Shown here piece by piece: positions 12,617-22,975 of a DNA stretch of 64,000 nucleotides (positions are counted from its first letter, which is position 1; every line of letters begins with the position of its first letter). Source of the stretch: Hydnum rufescens UP504 (Eukaryota; Basidiomycota; Agaricomycetes; Cantharellales; Hydnaceae); assembly GCA_014904985.1 (NCBI GenBank), contig MU128960.1, positions 1 through 64,000 of the forward strand, written 5' to 3'. The translations under genes were made by a program, and so were the position numbers. The notes under the pieces are model-generated. The model did no database searches. It saw only the letters and a list, made by a program, of their open reading frames with translations, and was not told the DNA's origin.

Positions 12617-13655
12617 AGACCTTGCGGACATGACTACTCGAGGCCGGCCACTCATCACTAGCGCTATCACACATCTGGGAAACGACATATTCAGTTTTCA
12701 TACACGTTCTTTCATCGTACAGGGCAACCCCCGTGAAGACTTCGAACGGACTCCTTCCTTCCGTCCCAATTAAATGGAAGCTGACAGCCAACCCTTACGG
12801 CCTACGCCCGCACGCAACGACACTCGACGCTAAATGCACGATTCGATCTTCATCTTTCATATAGCATATAATGCACCATCTACTCACTCTTTTCTCACTT
12901 CTTAATGCGAGCCAGGCTGCTTGTATTGGTACCGTGTACCGCCTACCCGTCTTTCCCTTCTCTTTCCTTCCTGCTCTCCGTACCGTCCAGCACGGTCAAC
13001 TGTATTCTTCGTACGCTCAGGGTAGCTGCGACTGGCGAATGGATACATCAGCAGATATCTTCTCTTCTAGACCATTGGTCATTACTCTGAGGCCCAAGTC
13101 CGAGCTTTGACTGATTAGACATGAGAGCGATTAGAGCGATTAGAAATGTGAAGTAATAACAGCACGATCTGGACGCGTTCAATCTAACCTGGTCCCTGAG
13201 ATCCTGATCGGCGGTTAACAGCGTGTATGACCGCACACCAGTTTTTGGGTGCGCTCCGTAAGCAGCCCGGGGATGAAGTACAGATGAAGTTACGAATATA
13301 ACATGTTGTTCGGACCAGAGGGACTGGCAATTCACCCTTATATACGAGAGTTTAGCGCCTTATAAGTTATATATCAATCTTGATGATCACTCCGACACAT
13401 CAGATCCTCGCACAGTATACGCAATTAGGCCTATAGGGCACAGGAGAAGGGGTAGGTAGCCTTTCGAAAACAGAGAAAGGAGAGAGAGAACATTTGTAAT
13501 GAATTCAGTAATGTGATGGACTCCTGGCATACTAAGGGGGGGGGGGGGAGGAAAGGAGTAACGCTGTATATGGTATCTGGTCCGATCTGGCATCATATCG
13601 AGATGCGAATACACACTGTGACCCAGCTTTCGGGAAAAGGAAAGTGTGAGAGCGC
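12617..13655. other. Gene-free stretch with left flank of the tandem duplication
   Basis: No convincing gene. A 79-codon plus-strand frame at 12871 starts with a hydrophobic stretch but shows no family signal. From about 13455 the sequence, including ctggtccgatctggcatcat near 13577, matches 15375-15555 and forms the 3' flank of the duplicated glycopeptide gene. A run of nine or more G at about 13540 lies in this flank. Confidence 0.6.
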
Positions 13656-14476
13656 TTAGAAGTTTCCTCCACCGTTGCACTGTGGAGCGATAGGAGCGCA
13701 GGATGAGTAATGACGAACCAGTATTGAATTATAGTGGACTCACGTAATCGATGCCGATGGAGATATCCTGGCCATTGGATTGAATCTGGTACTTTCCATC
13801 ATTTCCGTCCTGATGGAATGCGGTGGGGCAGTCGGCCGTCTCGCAACCATGGGCCCCCGAACCGTCCGAGAAACCCTACGGAAATTAGGGCGGTATAAGG
13901 GGGTTACAAATTCCGAACATTATAGTAGGTGCGAAATTCAATGGCATATATAAAGAAGCAGGACATACGAAAGAGTTGCCAAAGTTGAACGCGTGTGGGG
14001 GGATAAGCTGATAGGTCAACAGAATTGCAACCTAGAATGGGAATGATAAGCAACGTGCGCGGTACGGTCCTTGGAGCAAAAAAAGGGAGCCACAATCAAA
14101 CATTACATACCGTAGCATGGGTTCAAGTTCTGAAGTGTGCCTTCAGTAATAAGGCAGTTCTCTCCGTTCGTCTGGCAGTGGATGCCATTTCCTTGGCCGT
14201 AAGAGATCCAGCTGACAAATGGGCCACTGTGAGTGTACGAGTTCGAAGCCCCGGGATTAAGATATCCCGGGGAGGTACAATATCCACTGATCGAATTGCT
14301 GCATATTACAGGCTGGACGCCAAAGCCACACTGAAGAAGAATGAGATAGTGAGACGGAAGCATAAAGATCCAGAAGCATAACTTACAGAGTTGGTGAAGG
14401 TCACGGTATGAGACTCTGCGGATGCATAAGAGGCCACAGCAGCGAGGAAACCCAAGGTGGTGATTTTACTGAGCAT
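13656..14476 (-). CDS. Secreted glycopeptide-family protein, copy 1
   Basis: Small cysteine-rich secreted protein of the basidiomycete 'glycopeptide' group. The signal peptide begins MLSKITTLGFLAAVASYASA; the mature part starts ESHTVTFTNS and, after an intron, continues CGFGVQPVICSNS. Other blocks: ISYGQGNGIHC, NGENCLITEGTLQNLNPC, GCNSVDLSAYPPHAFNFGNS, HGCETADCPTAFHQDGNDGK, and QDISIGIDY joined to the last exon CNGGGNF. Five exons with introns of about 65-95 bp are readable. A TATAAA-type box lies about 70 bp upstream. Function unknown; members are abundant secreted proteins. Copy 2 is 1.9 kb downstream with the same exon structure. The opening FTNSCGFGV resembles the start of the neighbouring thaumatin-like protein (LVNRCGFGV), suggesting a related fold (inference). 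Confidence 0.85.
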
Positions 14477-14544
14477 TATGCAAAAGACCGGTGAAATAGC
14501 AGAGGATGAGTCGGATTAAACTCATTCGACACAACAAGGAGCCG

Positions 14545-14552
14545 TTTATATA
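14545..14552 (-). promoter_or_regulatory. TATA box of glycopeptide copy 1
   Basis: On the minus strand the sequence reads TATATAAA, about 70 bp upstream of the ATG at 14476. This is a normal TATA position for a strongly expressed fungal gene. Copy 2 has a similar element at a comparable distance. Confidence 0.55.
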
Positions 14553-15150
14553 ACACAGAAAACTGAACTGGGGGGCCCGCACAGAGACGCTAGGACATGA
14601 GATGGATGTACATCAGGCGGATGGATCATCGGGGACCGCACCGAGATTGGACGGGTTACTTCAAAGCCACATCTGCGGTCCAAATAGGGAGAGAAGCAAC
14701 ACATAGCCGATGTTGTTTGTTCGTTCAGGACTACAATTAATGCTGTGGGCACTCCACTTTTCGATTCGAGGAAAACATCAATTGGTGTCACGTTCCCAAA
14801 GGCTATTTGCTTCCGTGAATGTTGCCAGGTGTGGGCGCTTACCATTCTCCTACACTCTGCTACCTTGTCTGGACATAGGACCTCTACTTCTCCGTCTTCT
14901 TCGCTTGGTGAAATGAATAGGAGTGACAGGGCTATGTCCAGCTGTGTTTGCTAAGATCATCGCACCTTACTACATAGTGCCCTGCGTGCCAACAAGCGAT
15001 CCGGTTGCTATTCGCGGCAGCAATCATGCCTAGATAGAATAGGACTATATCATAGGCATATGACCCATCGGACATGATGCCGAGAGCACATTCGTTGATG
15101 GAATAAGTGCAGCGAGCGAGCATCGTCCCCCTATCATCTACTTCCTCGCT

Positions 15151-15372
15151 ATGATCTCACTCGCCAAATATCTTGCTTTCTTCGTCTCCATTGCAAGTCT
15201 CAGGAGTGCCAACCACGCCTTCACACTCGCCAATTGATGCGGCTTGGAAGGATTCGAATGTTTGGCTTAAGTGCGGATATTGCATCTCACGTTCAAATCT
15301 TCTGTAGTGGAGTTGATATATACGTCGATGTAGAGGCTTTCCGGCCGCGCCAGGGCTTGTTCTGATTCCCCC
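15151..15372 (+). pseudogene. 5' relic of thaumatin-like gene (copy A)
   Basis: Starts with MISLAKYLAFFVSIASLRSA, nearly identical to the signal peptide of the intact gene at 17023. It is dead in three ways. The CGA of NRCG is TGA (stop at 15235-15237). The intron-1 donor GT is GG (15246-15247). Homology ends at about 15372, near the end of intron 2, where the next duplication unit begins. Truncation at that junction suggests it was born incomplete, with the point changes coming later. It sits head-to-head with glycopeptide copy 1. Confidence 0.85.
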
Positions 15373-15554
15373 TAGTTATCAGCCGGAGAAAGGAGAGAAA
15401 AAGCATTTGCAATATATTCAGCAATGTGATGGACTTCTGGCGTAAGGGGGAAAAGGAGGAATGCTGTATATGCAATCTAGTCCGATCTGGCATCATATCT
15501 AGAGATGAATGCACACTGTCACCAAGCTCTCAGGCAAATTAAAGTGGAGAGCGC

Positions 15555-16338
15555 TTAATAGTTTCCCCTGCTATTGCACTGTGGAGCGATTGGAACACAG
15601 AATGAGTAATGACAAAAGAGTATTGATACAGCGGACTCACGAAATCGATGGTGATGGAGATATCATGGCCATTGGATTGAATCTGGTACTTCCCATCATT
15701 TCCGTCCTGATGGAATGCGGTGGGGCAGTCGGCCGTCTCGCAACCATGACCACCCGAACCGTCCGAGAAACTCTACGAAGATTAGGGTGGATAGTGGATT
15801 AGGTATGTGCACGAATTGATGACATAAATGACTGGGACATACGAAGGAGTTGCCAAAGTTGTACGCGTGTGGGGGGATAAGAGAGAGATCAACCGAATTG
15901 CAACCTAGAATGAGAACGATGAGCAACGCGCGGTCCTCGGAGGAAAAGGGGCCCTAAATGAACATTACATACCCTTGCATGGGTTCAAGTTCTGGAGTGT
16001 GCCTTCAGTAATAAGGCAGTGCTCTCCGTTCGTCCCGCAGTGGATCCCATTTCCTTGGCCGTAAGAGATCCAACTGACAAATGGTCCACTGTGAGTGTAC
16101 GAGTTCGAGGCCCTGGGGTTAAGATATCCCGGGGAGGTGCAATATCCACTGATCGAATTGCTGCATATTACAGGCTGGACGCCCCAGCCACACTGAAGAA
16201 GAATAAAATAGTGAGACGGAAGTATAAAGATCCAGAAGTATAACTTACAGAGTTGGTGAACCTCACAGTATGAGACTCTGCGGAGGCATAAGAGGCCACA
16301 GCAGCGAGGAAACCCAAGGTGGTGATTGTACTGAGCAT
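15555..16338 (-). CDS. Secreted glycopeptide-family protein, copy 2
   Basis: Paralogue of the gene at 13656-14476 with the same five-exon layout. The signal peptide begins MLSTITTLGFLAAVASYASA; the mature protein begins ESHTVRFTNS and continues CGWGVQPVICSNS, HCGTNGEHCLITEGTLQNLN, GCNSVDLSLIPPHAYNFGNS and HGCETADCPTAFHQDGNDGK; the last exon ends CNSRGNY. All splice sites and the frame are intact, so both copies could be expressed. It differs from copy 1 at scattered residues (for example QTNGEN to GTNGEH, GIDY to TIDF) while every cysteine seen is kept. It diverges from the intact thaumatin-like gene with 684 bp between start codons. Confidence 0.85.
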
Positions 16339-16397
16339 GATGGTAACGACGGGTGAACTGGTGGGATAGGGTAAATCAAACGGGGTGGGACGGTGTC

Positions 16398-16404
16398 CTT
16401 TATA
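16398..16404 (-). promoter_or_regulatory. TATA-like box of glycopeptide copy 2
   Basis: The minus strand reads TATAAAG about 60 bp upstream of the ATG at 16338. Its position is similar to the element of copy 1 though the flanking bases differ. Confidence 0.5.
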
Positions 16405-17022
16405 CTACAAAACAAGCAGAACTAGCGCCCCCACGCAGACACCAGGAGCATGGACATCTATGTGGACGATCACGGCTACGATCGAAAGACATTGGACGGA
16501 TCACCTCAAAGCCACATCCGCCCCCCAACTAGGGGGAACAGAAGAACACAGCGTCTGTCCGTTCAGGTGTACAATTAATTTTGTGGGCGCTCCATACTTC
16601 TCGAAGAATAGGGAATCACGTTCAGAAAGGCTATTTGCTTCCGTGGATGTTGCCGGGCGACAGGGGCTAATCTTTTTTCGCTACAGTCTGATGCGATTTG
16701 GAGGGCCACCGACGAACTTCATGATGTCTGGATGGAGGGTTTCTGCTTCGCTGTCTTCTTTGCTTAATGCGATGTAATAGGGGTGACAGGGCCATAGTCG
16801 GTTATCTTTGTTCCTGAAGTAAGAATGGATCATCGCACCTTACTACATACTACACTGCATCCCAACAAACGATCCGGCCGCTATTACAGCCGAAATCATG
16901 CTTCAATAGACTTGGCCATATGGCAGTTCGGACATGACGCCGAGAACACATTCGTTGATGGCATAAGTGCAGCTAGCGGGCGCCATCCTCCTTCCCCTAT
17001 TAGGAGTATCTACTTCTTCGCT

Positions 17023-17951
17023 ATGATCTCGCTCGCCAAACATCTCGCTTTCTTCCTCTCTGTTGCAAGTCTCACTAGTGCCAACCACCTCTTCACTCTC
17101 GTCAATCGATGCGGCTTGTAAGGATTCGGAATGTTGGTTCTCAACGGCCCGGATATTACATCTCACGTTCAATTTTTCCGTAGTGGAGTCAACATGTCGA
17201 TGTAAGGGGTTTCTAGCCGCTCCAGGGCCCAGCATGTTCTGATTTCCCCTAGTGACAACTGGTCTCGTACGCCTTATACTGGCCCCCAGCCTCCAACTAT
17301 TGCAGCGGGTCAATCCTGGTCTACAACGATCCCTTCTGGATGGGATGGACGTATATGCGACAATCGAGTGAGAGTTCATGTATCCCTTTGTTTCCTCGAT
17401 TTAATATTCTACCCCCTTCTCTCTTCGTAGAACTGCTACACCGGTGAGTCGTAATACGTGCATGCAGTTATTTTCATGGGTTTATATGACACCTCCAGGC
17501 GGCAGCATAACCGAATTTAACCTCGATACTGGAAATTGTACGCTCTCGAAGGACGTTTCTCTGCCACTGTATCGCCGAGCTCACGCTGCATACTCATTAG
17601 TTTACACTCCTCAAGCATACGACATTAGCAACATCAATGGTACGGGAAACTGAAACTCGTTCCGTCCCGTCCATTCCTGATGTATTATTGCGCCGTAGGC
17701 TTTTCTGTCGGCCAACAAATCGACGTCCCCGGTTGTGATACCGTCACCTGCGCCAGTAGCTCTTGTCCTTGCAATCAGGCATACCCTCCTGGAAGTGCGT
17801 CTGCGAAGAATTTTTCCCGAGGTTATGCTTCTTATGCGGGAATTACTTCGCAGACCTGGCTGGAACATGCCCTAATGAGGGCACAATCGATAACCCAGTC
17901 CGGGGGTGCGGAGCGGGAAACATCGCATTCACTATTGTCTACTGCCCTTAA
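17023..17951 (+). CDS. Secreted thaumatin-like protein
   Basis: Thaumatin/PR-5-like secreted protein; fungal members are small antifungal or glucan-binding-type proteins, exact role unknown. The signal peptide is MISLAKHLAFFLSVASLTSA. Reading across introns gives NHLFTLVNRCGFGVNMSIDN, TIAAGQSWSTTIPSGWDGRI, CDNRNCYTGGSITEFNLDTG, TPQAYDISNING, FSVGQQIDVPGCDTVTC, SSCPCNQAYPPG and, in the last exon, LAGTCPNEGTIDNPVRGCGA followed by FTIVYCP. About eight exons are needed; one is only 13 nt (17431-17443). The intron before LAGTCP uses GTGCGT at about 17793 and ends near 17850. Cys spacing and the closing CGAGN...YCP are typical. Two broken copies lie at 15151 and 22523. Confidence in family is high, exon borders fairly high. 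Confidence 0.85.
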
Positions 17952-18277
17952 TTTCGTAGTACGTGATGTTTTCATTGGACGTTGCTAGGTTTGAGGCCGA
18001 GTATTAGGGGGGGGCGGTTATCTATGTGCGACTTTGCTTTATGCTCCGCTCCGCTTGTTATTACCCTCAAACCCCCAAACGATTTTCTCTTATTTGTGTC
18101 TCATGAGAGCCCGCTTAATTTGCAAGAGGCAATGGGAGGATTAACGATTCTACGAGTCGTTGAGTCGTTGAGAGCTCGCGGGCCATTTCTTTCCTGCTAT
18201 ACGTGGCCTTAGCTATCGAACTTCATACTTTGGATGCCCATTAAATGGTGGACTGAGACATAAATACAAAAGTCCAA

Positions 18278-19870
18278 TCAACACTTTGACTCGCGGAGAT
18301 TTCCCAAACGCTCCTGGAGTGTGCGGTGGAAACCGACACATGTCAGTTTAATGCGCGGACATTTATACACCCCCGAGAGATATCTAGTCTTAATAGCGGA
18401 GATATCGATATCCTCCTTCAAATGCAATCGTGTTTTTGTTAATGTGCTATACGAATCTTGAACCTCGTATCATCCAAATAACTCAGCAAACTGAACGAGC
18501 CATAACACTCAAAGAGGCTTACTTTGTGGGGGAGACCCGCCACTCGTCCACTGTTAATGGAGGCAGTCTCGTGAAGCAATAGGTGCCCAGATATTTCCAA
18601 AAACTAGGTCCAGATGACCCAGCCTTTCCGCCTGAAAAAACCTCAAAGATATCTTCCGACCTCCTTTGGTTCCCAGGGTGGCTTCATAAGTGAGACCCAA
18701 GAACACCTCCCCATCAGCACCAGGGACGGCCGGAATCCTCGGGTGAAACATCACGGGAAATGAGGCAAAATTTCGGACTCCAAGGCGGCGTCCTCGAACC
18801 ACATTCCTAGTATATGATCTATGGGTCAGCACTGTGGGTATCACAAGCAACAAAGTAACTTGCTTTGATACATGAAGATTACCCCCAAAAGGCTGCGGAT
18901 TTCTTTCCGCATATAGCATTTTCCGGCGAATAGCCTCCCATTGGAGACAGTTGGTTTGACGTGTAGATCCCTGTCAAGGGTCTCTACGTCGATGACATCA
19001 TCATCATCTATCGATTGTGCATCGCTTTCATTGAAATCCTGGTCATCATCGGAATCATCCAGATCCACGATCTGTGTTTGATTCCATCCCGTCGGGGGGA
19101 ACGACGTGGTCGCCGAATCTTCGGCGAGATATTTGAGGGGGGACTGGACCGCCGATGGCGCTTGTGTGATCGTTCTTCTTGGTTGGACACATCAGATTCC
19201 ACATTTTCTGTAGCCACTGATACGTGACATCGCTCCGGTGGCCTAGATAAGGCCTCATATCGAATTATCTGGTTTAGGAGAGTGAACGATGAGTCCCATG
19301 GGCTCCTAATGACATGGTACACTCACTTGGGTTCGGGACTCAGCCAGAGAGGCTTGAGACTCAGCCAGAGAGGCTCGAGACTCAGCCAGAGAGGCTCGGG
19401 ACTCAGCCAGAGAGGCTCGGGACTCAGCCAGATAGGCTTGGAGCTCCTCATTGTGTACTAGCAACTGTGGATGCTCCATATGAGGATATGGATCTGCTGT
19501 TCAAAAAGCGACCTCCTCACCTCCTCATTCTCTTGTTGTACTCGTACGAAGGTTTCTCTACCGTGGGTTTCTTTATACTAAGGGAGGGATGCAGGTTTTG
19601 TGAGTGAAATAGCGCGAAGGACGGCATAACGAAGCTCACTGTCTGAAGATCCCTTTTTGTAACTTCCAAAGCGGCAATTTGGCTCTGCGCACTCTCGACA
19701 TCCTTTCTGAGTGCAGCGTTTGTTTGCCGTTCCACCGACAGGTCTCGTTCGAATTGCTAAGATCGGTATATAGTACTCCACATCAGGAAAATTGGATACG
19801 GTGTGTCAGAAAATTAACGTGCCTTGGCCAGTGCGATGTATGCCTGCTCAGCAAAAGTTAATTCGGACAT
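18278..19870 (-). pseudogene. Paralogous coiled-coil protein gene, upstream copy (frame-broken)
   Basis: Copy of the gene at 23916-25459. The start MSELTFAEQAYIALAK at 19870 is followed by RDLSVERQTNAALRKDVESA (coiled coil), an expanded 21-bp repeat coding for heptads, then RYEALSRPPERCHVSVATEN, an acidic stretch DLDDSDDDQDFNESD, RLGVRNFASFPVMFHPR, GEVFLGLTYEATLG, and a C-terminal exon YLSGVYKCPRIKLTCVGFHR. Two one-base gaps break the frame: the G run at 19094-19099 and a site near 18652-18662 just before IFEVFSGGKAG. Both would be repaired by one base, and the C-terminal exon is still fully open, so this could be a working gene with base errors. Surrounding copies of Fpg and UTP5 are clearly broken, which favours decay. 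Confidence 0.6.
19335..19439 (-). repeat. Five 21-bp tandem repeats coding for coiled-coil heptads
   Basis: Five consecutive copies of a 21-bp unit (consensus GRGACTCAGCCAGAGAGGCT plus one base) with only one or two changes each. On the minus strand each unit codes for a heptad LAESRAS, so the array adds about 35 residues of coiled coil to the upstream paralogue. The downstream paralogue has a single SLAEAQS at this place, so the array is a local expansion after duplication. Confidence 0.85.
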
Positions 19871-19934
19871 TTGTGTGAGTGATAATTCTGAGGGTGAAAG
19901 AGCCTCACAGGCGGATTCAAATGTATCTGTCATG

Positions 19935-22283
19935 CCCCACCAATTTCGAATATAGGCTTGATCATCCCGAGATCTGCATGCCCTCCCTGTCTGAATTTAC
20001 TGGACCCCAAGTTCAAAGATGCGCGAATCCGACAAAATCGCATCACCTTGACTGGAAATTCGGTGCTGGTGTTGGAAATTGGATCGCGGACGAGATTTTG
20101 TTCCACTCGAAGATTCACTCTGAGCAGCAGCCAAATATCCTCACGGACGAACAAACCGAAACGCTTCATGAAGAAATAGTTTACGTGTGCCAGACTGCCG
20201 CCGGTGTCAGTGCGAATCCTTGTTCCCTGAATCGTGGCTCTTTCGTCAGTGCCTAGCTTTCTGGTCTAGAGCTCGGTGTGTATTGAAGGCGTATGACATT
20301 GATGGGGGAAGGGGAAGAAACAGGGCTCTGATTCTCGATTGGTAGATGAGAATATGCACCATACCATACCAGGCCCGGGTCGTGCCCTTCGCACGTTTAT
20401 TTGATAGCGTTCTGGTGAGACGGCGATCATCAAATGGATTACCGTTGGGTCAGGCACGTCGACACGCGTTCCAAAGGTGTCAGCATTGACATAAACTGGC
20501 AAGGGAAAGGAAGCCCGGCTGGGGAGAATGTCATGCGATAGTGTTGCCAAAGACTTGGACACAATCCGCTTGCGCCCAATGAGTCTGGCCAAGCCCACAT
20601 TGTTCTCTGGGTTCACGTCTTCTCTTTGCAGTACTGGCAGTGTTGCTCGAATGTAGCGCATCCGCGATGGTTAATTTCTCCTCGCACCGCTGTCTCTCGC
20701 TTGTCCTCTCGGTTGGGTCGCGCTGTGTATTAGTGGGGGTGACAATTGATGGATGGGGAATGAAAGAGAACACGGAGCAATGCTCGATGTAACGCCTAAA
20801 AGAGAATTGGGTTAGGAGGAAAGGACCCGCTGTAGACATCTCACGGAAAACCTAGCCACTCCGGAAATGTAAACATATCGGAGGAGATGACACACGACCA
20901 TCGAAGGAGCTCTAGCATATACCAGGAAGACTGGGACTCGCACGAAAACCGGAACTGGGATTCGTACGAAAACAGAATGACGAGCGGGAGCGGGAAGCAA
21001 GAAGAATGGGACCTATAGACACTATTTGGATTGCGGAAACGAACCAATCTGATCAGTCCAAGACAAGTGGGAACTTGGGCCTTTGGCTTCGGTTTAGATA
21101 TATTGATGCAAGTGCATATCCGAACGAAGAACAGAGGGAACAAGGCTACTAGCGATCCGAATAAGGGCCGTACCGCACCAAAGGGCGCCTAGGCTGAGGG
21201 CGCCCGAGAAGATGATGCCAAATGGAAATCTCAGATCATACAGTACGACCTTCTCTAAGTATCTCCAACAGAAGAATGCAGCGCCGAGCCATCCAGTTGC
21301 GAGATGACGATGACCTCAGAAACATATCTACCGTAGAGCTACTTTCTCTGCTCGTTCTATTATCCCGGACCAGTATCTATATCGCTGTGTTGCAAATTGG
21401 TCTTATGAGACATGACCTTGCAAGGCATTAGGCCAGTTCTCAAATCTCAACACCCTCTACGACGGACCGTAGTTCCAACGAACTACGACTCATGTACATC
21501 TCGTGTGTCTTGGACTCTGGTCGGTCAAGCGAGGGACGCAGTAACGGAATACTCATTGTGAAAGGCCTGTGAAGGCAAAGGAAAGTACGACTTCACTTGA
21601 TATGTACTATTGCCATGAATCGTGTCACGGTGATTGGCTCAGTTTTCCGCCTTCTCCTCTTGAGGCCAGGCTCCTTGCCCTCATCCTCACCAGCCTTCTG
21701 CCTTTCGCGAGATTCTAGTCAATCGGTAGTTCATAAACGTCTCAATGCCTAGGCCTACCCTTGCACAGCGATCACAACTCCAGTTCGGTCCGGATGGTTC
21801 AATGGCCGCCCTCTGACCTGTAGGCATATGCCATTTACTCCGTCTGAATGAGCACAACCACGGAGACTATACTTGCGTACCCCGTATCCCCCATCGTTCG
21901 CATTTTGGAACCAGACTGAAGGGGTGGTCCCCTAGGATGAATCTTCAGTGCCTCAGGGTTCCTCGTCTCTTCCGGAAATGAGTAACGAGGAAGTGCTGAA
22001 ATCTACCGAGGCAAGTTTGTTAGCTTTGATCAGTTTCCAGAGTTTGTTCACATTTCTCCATCTTAGGTGAAGCGCAGGGTTGTTGCACCCACGGACGTGG
22101 ATGGCAAATCACCACCGAAGCGCAACCGAAGGAAACGACCTGTCGAACCTGTAAGATTGCCTCACCGTCGATATCCCCTGCCGTACAGAAATAGATAGTT
22201 TTCAGGGAGAAGACACTGTCGAATGGGAAATGGAGAAGGTGCACGAGACTTGCAGAGAGGCCCAGCACCTCACGGCACTTTGA
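19935..22283 (+). pseudogene. Broken Fpg (formamidopyrimidine-DNA glycosylase) copy
   Basis: Copy of the Fpg-type gene at 25578. The N-terminal half is missing: sequence corresponding to the start ATGCC is joined directly to the exon before CMPSLSEF, a deletion of about 540 bp that removes the catalytic N-terminus. FGAGVGNWIADEILFHSKIH (helix-two-turn-helix region) and the exon SGETAIIKWITVGSGTSTRV remain. The C-terminal exons (DESS..., VKRRVVAPTDVDGK) reappear only from about 21905, after roughly 1.4 kb of unrelated sequence not present in the intact copy. With no catalytic Pro/Glu and a split frame it cannot make a working glycosylase. Confidence 0.8.
20510..21900. other. About 1.4 kb of extra sequence inside the broken Fpg copy
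   Basis: Absent from the intact locus, where the flanking segments lie about 50 bp apart. It holds several short open frames, none with a recognisable domain, and no terminal repeats that I can see. It may be a degraded insertion, or the intact locus may have lost it. The G-rich stretch gcgcctaggctgagggcgcc near 21185 can form a small hairpin. Confidence 0.45.
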
Positions 22284-22375
22284 TCATGGTCATTGCATTT
22301 CTCGCACGCACTTCCACCAACCTGAATTCCATGACAATTACGACATGTACGATGAGATGAGATCCAAACCTGAGT

Positions 22376-22485
22376 GCCCATCATCCGGATTGGTTTTATT
22401 CCTCTTCGGACTCCCTGCTCTCGTCCCCTGACCAAGTCTCTCCCACCTCCGCACCCGAAAAGCCACTTCCCTTTGGAGTCTGGCT
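22376..22485 (-). pseudogene. 3'-end fragment of UTP5 copied by the duplication
   Basis: On the minus strand the fragment reads EVGETWSGDESREFEEE, matching the C-terminus EVAETWSEDESEQSEEE of the full UTP5 gene at 27267. Homology stops near 22485, where thaumatin-like sequence begins at about 22523. It marks the right end of the upstream copy of the block. Confidence 0.8.
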
Positions 22486-22522
22486 TGGGCCCGGGGCGAA
22501 TGGGCTCGGACGGTTGGCTTGT

Positions 22523-22975
22523 AAGGATTCAAAGGTTCGTTCTCAAGTGCGGATATTACCTCTCACGTTCAACTTTTCTGTAGTGGGGTTAACATGCCGA
22601 TGTAAGGCTGCATCAGGACACAGCATGTTCCGAGTCCCCCTGATGACAACTAGCCTCGTGCGCCTTGCGATAGCCCCCAGCCTTCTGCTCTCACAGCAGG
22701 TTAATCCTGATCAACAAAACTCCTCTCCGGATGGGATGGTCGTATATGCGACAATCAAGTGGGAGTCCATGTATCCCTGTCTTTTCTCGATTTAACATTC
22801 TGCCCCCTTCCGTCGTCGTAGAACTGCTACACCAGTAAGTCGTGATACGTACAGGCAGTTGTTTCCATGAGTTTATACGTCCCATCCAGGCGGCAGCATA
22901 ACTGGAATGGTACGCTCTCGAGGGACGTTTATTTGCGTCTGTATCGCCGAGCCTACGTCGCGTCCTCATTAGCTC
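22523..22975 (+). pseudogene. Internal relic of thaumatin-like gene (copy B)
   Basis: Matches the intact gene from the intron-1 donor (about 17118) to the end of the intron before YTPQAYD (about 17603): intron 1, the GVNM exon, the SSPDGMVVYATIKWE area corresponding to IPSGWDGRICDNR, the 13-nt micro-exon aactgctacacc, and the GGSIT exon. It lacks a signal peptide and the C-terminal half. Frame is lost in several places. The left end abuts the UTP5 fragment, so this is the junction of the larger tandem duplication. Confidence 0.8.

Larger units (their letters stand above)
13455..17250. repeat. Tandem duplication of a glycopeptide + thaumatin-5' unit (about 1.9 kb)
   Basis: Unit 1 (about 13455-15372) and unit 2 (about 15373-17250) carry the same series: 3' flank, glycopeptide gene (-), shared intergenic region, thaumatin-like 5' end (+). 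The glycopeptide stops are 1899 bp apart and the thaumatin starts 1872 bp apart. The intergenic parts still match, for example ggctatttgcttccgtg in both. The join at about 15372 places thaumatin intron sequence directly against the glycopeptide 3' flank, as expected for a direct tandem duplication. Divergence is clear, so it is not very recent. Confidence 0.85.

Noticed and set aside
12871..13110. Plus-strand frame with a hydrophobic start resembling a secreted peptide
   Set aside because: No family match, no intron structure and no copy in the second duplication unit.
13535..13552. Long G run as a possible regulatory G-quadruplex
   Set aside because: A single G tract without further tracts at suitable spacing; it is in a 3' flank and copy 2 has a much shorter run.
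19314..19607. Plus-strand frame with repeated QPERLET
   Set aside because: It is the reverse reading of the 21-bp heptad repeat; the minus strand has the gene context.
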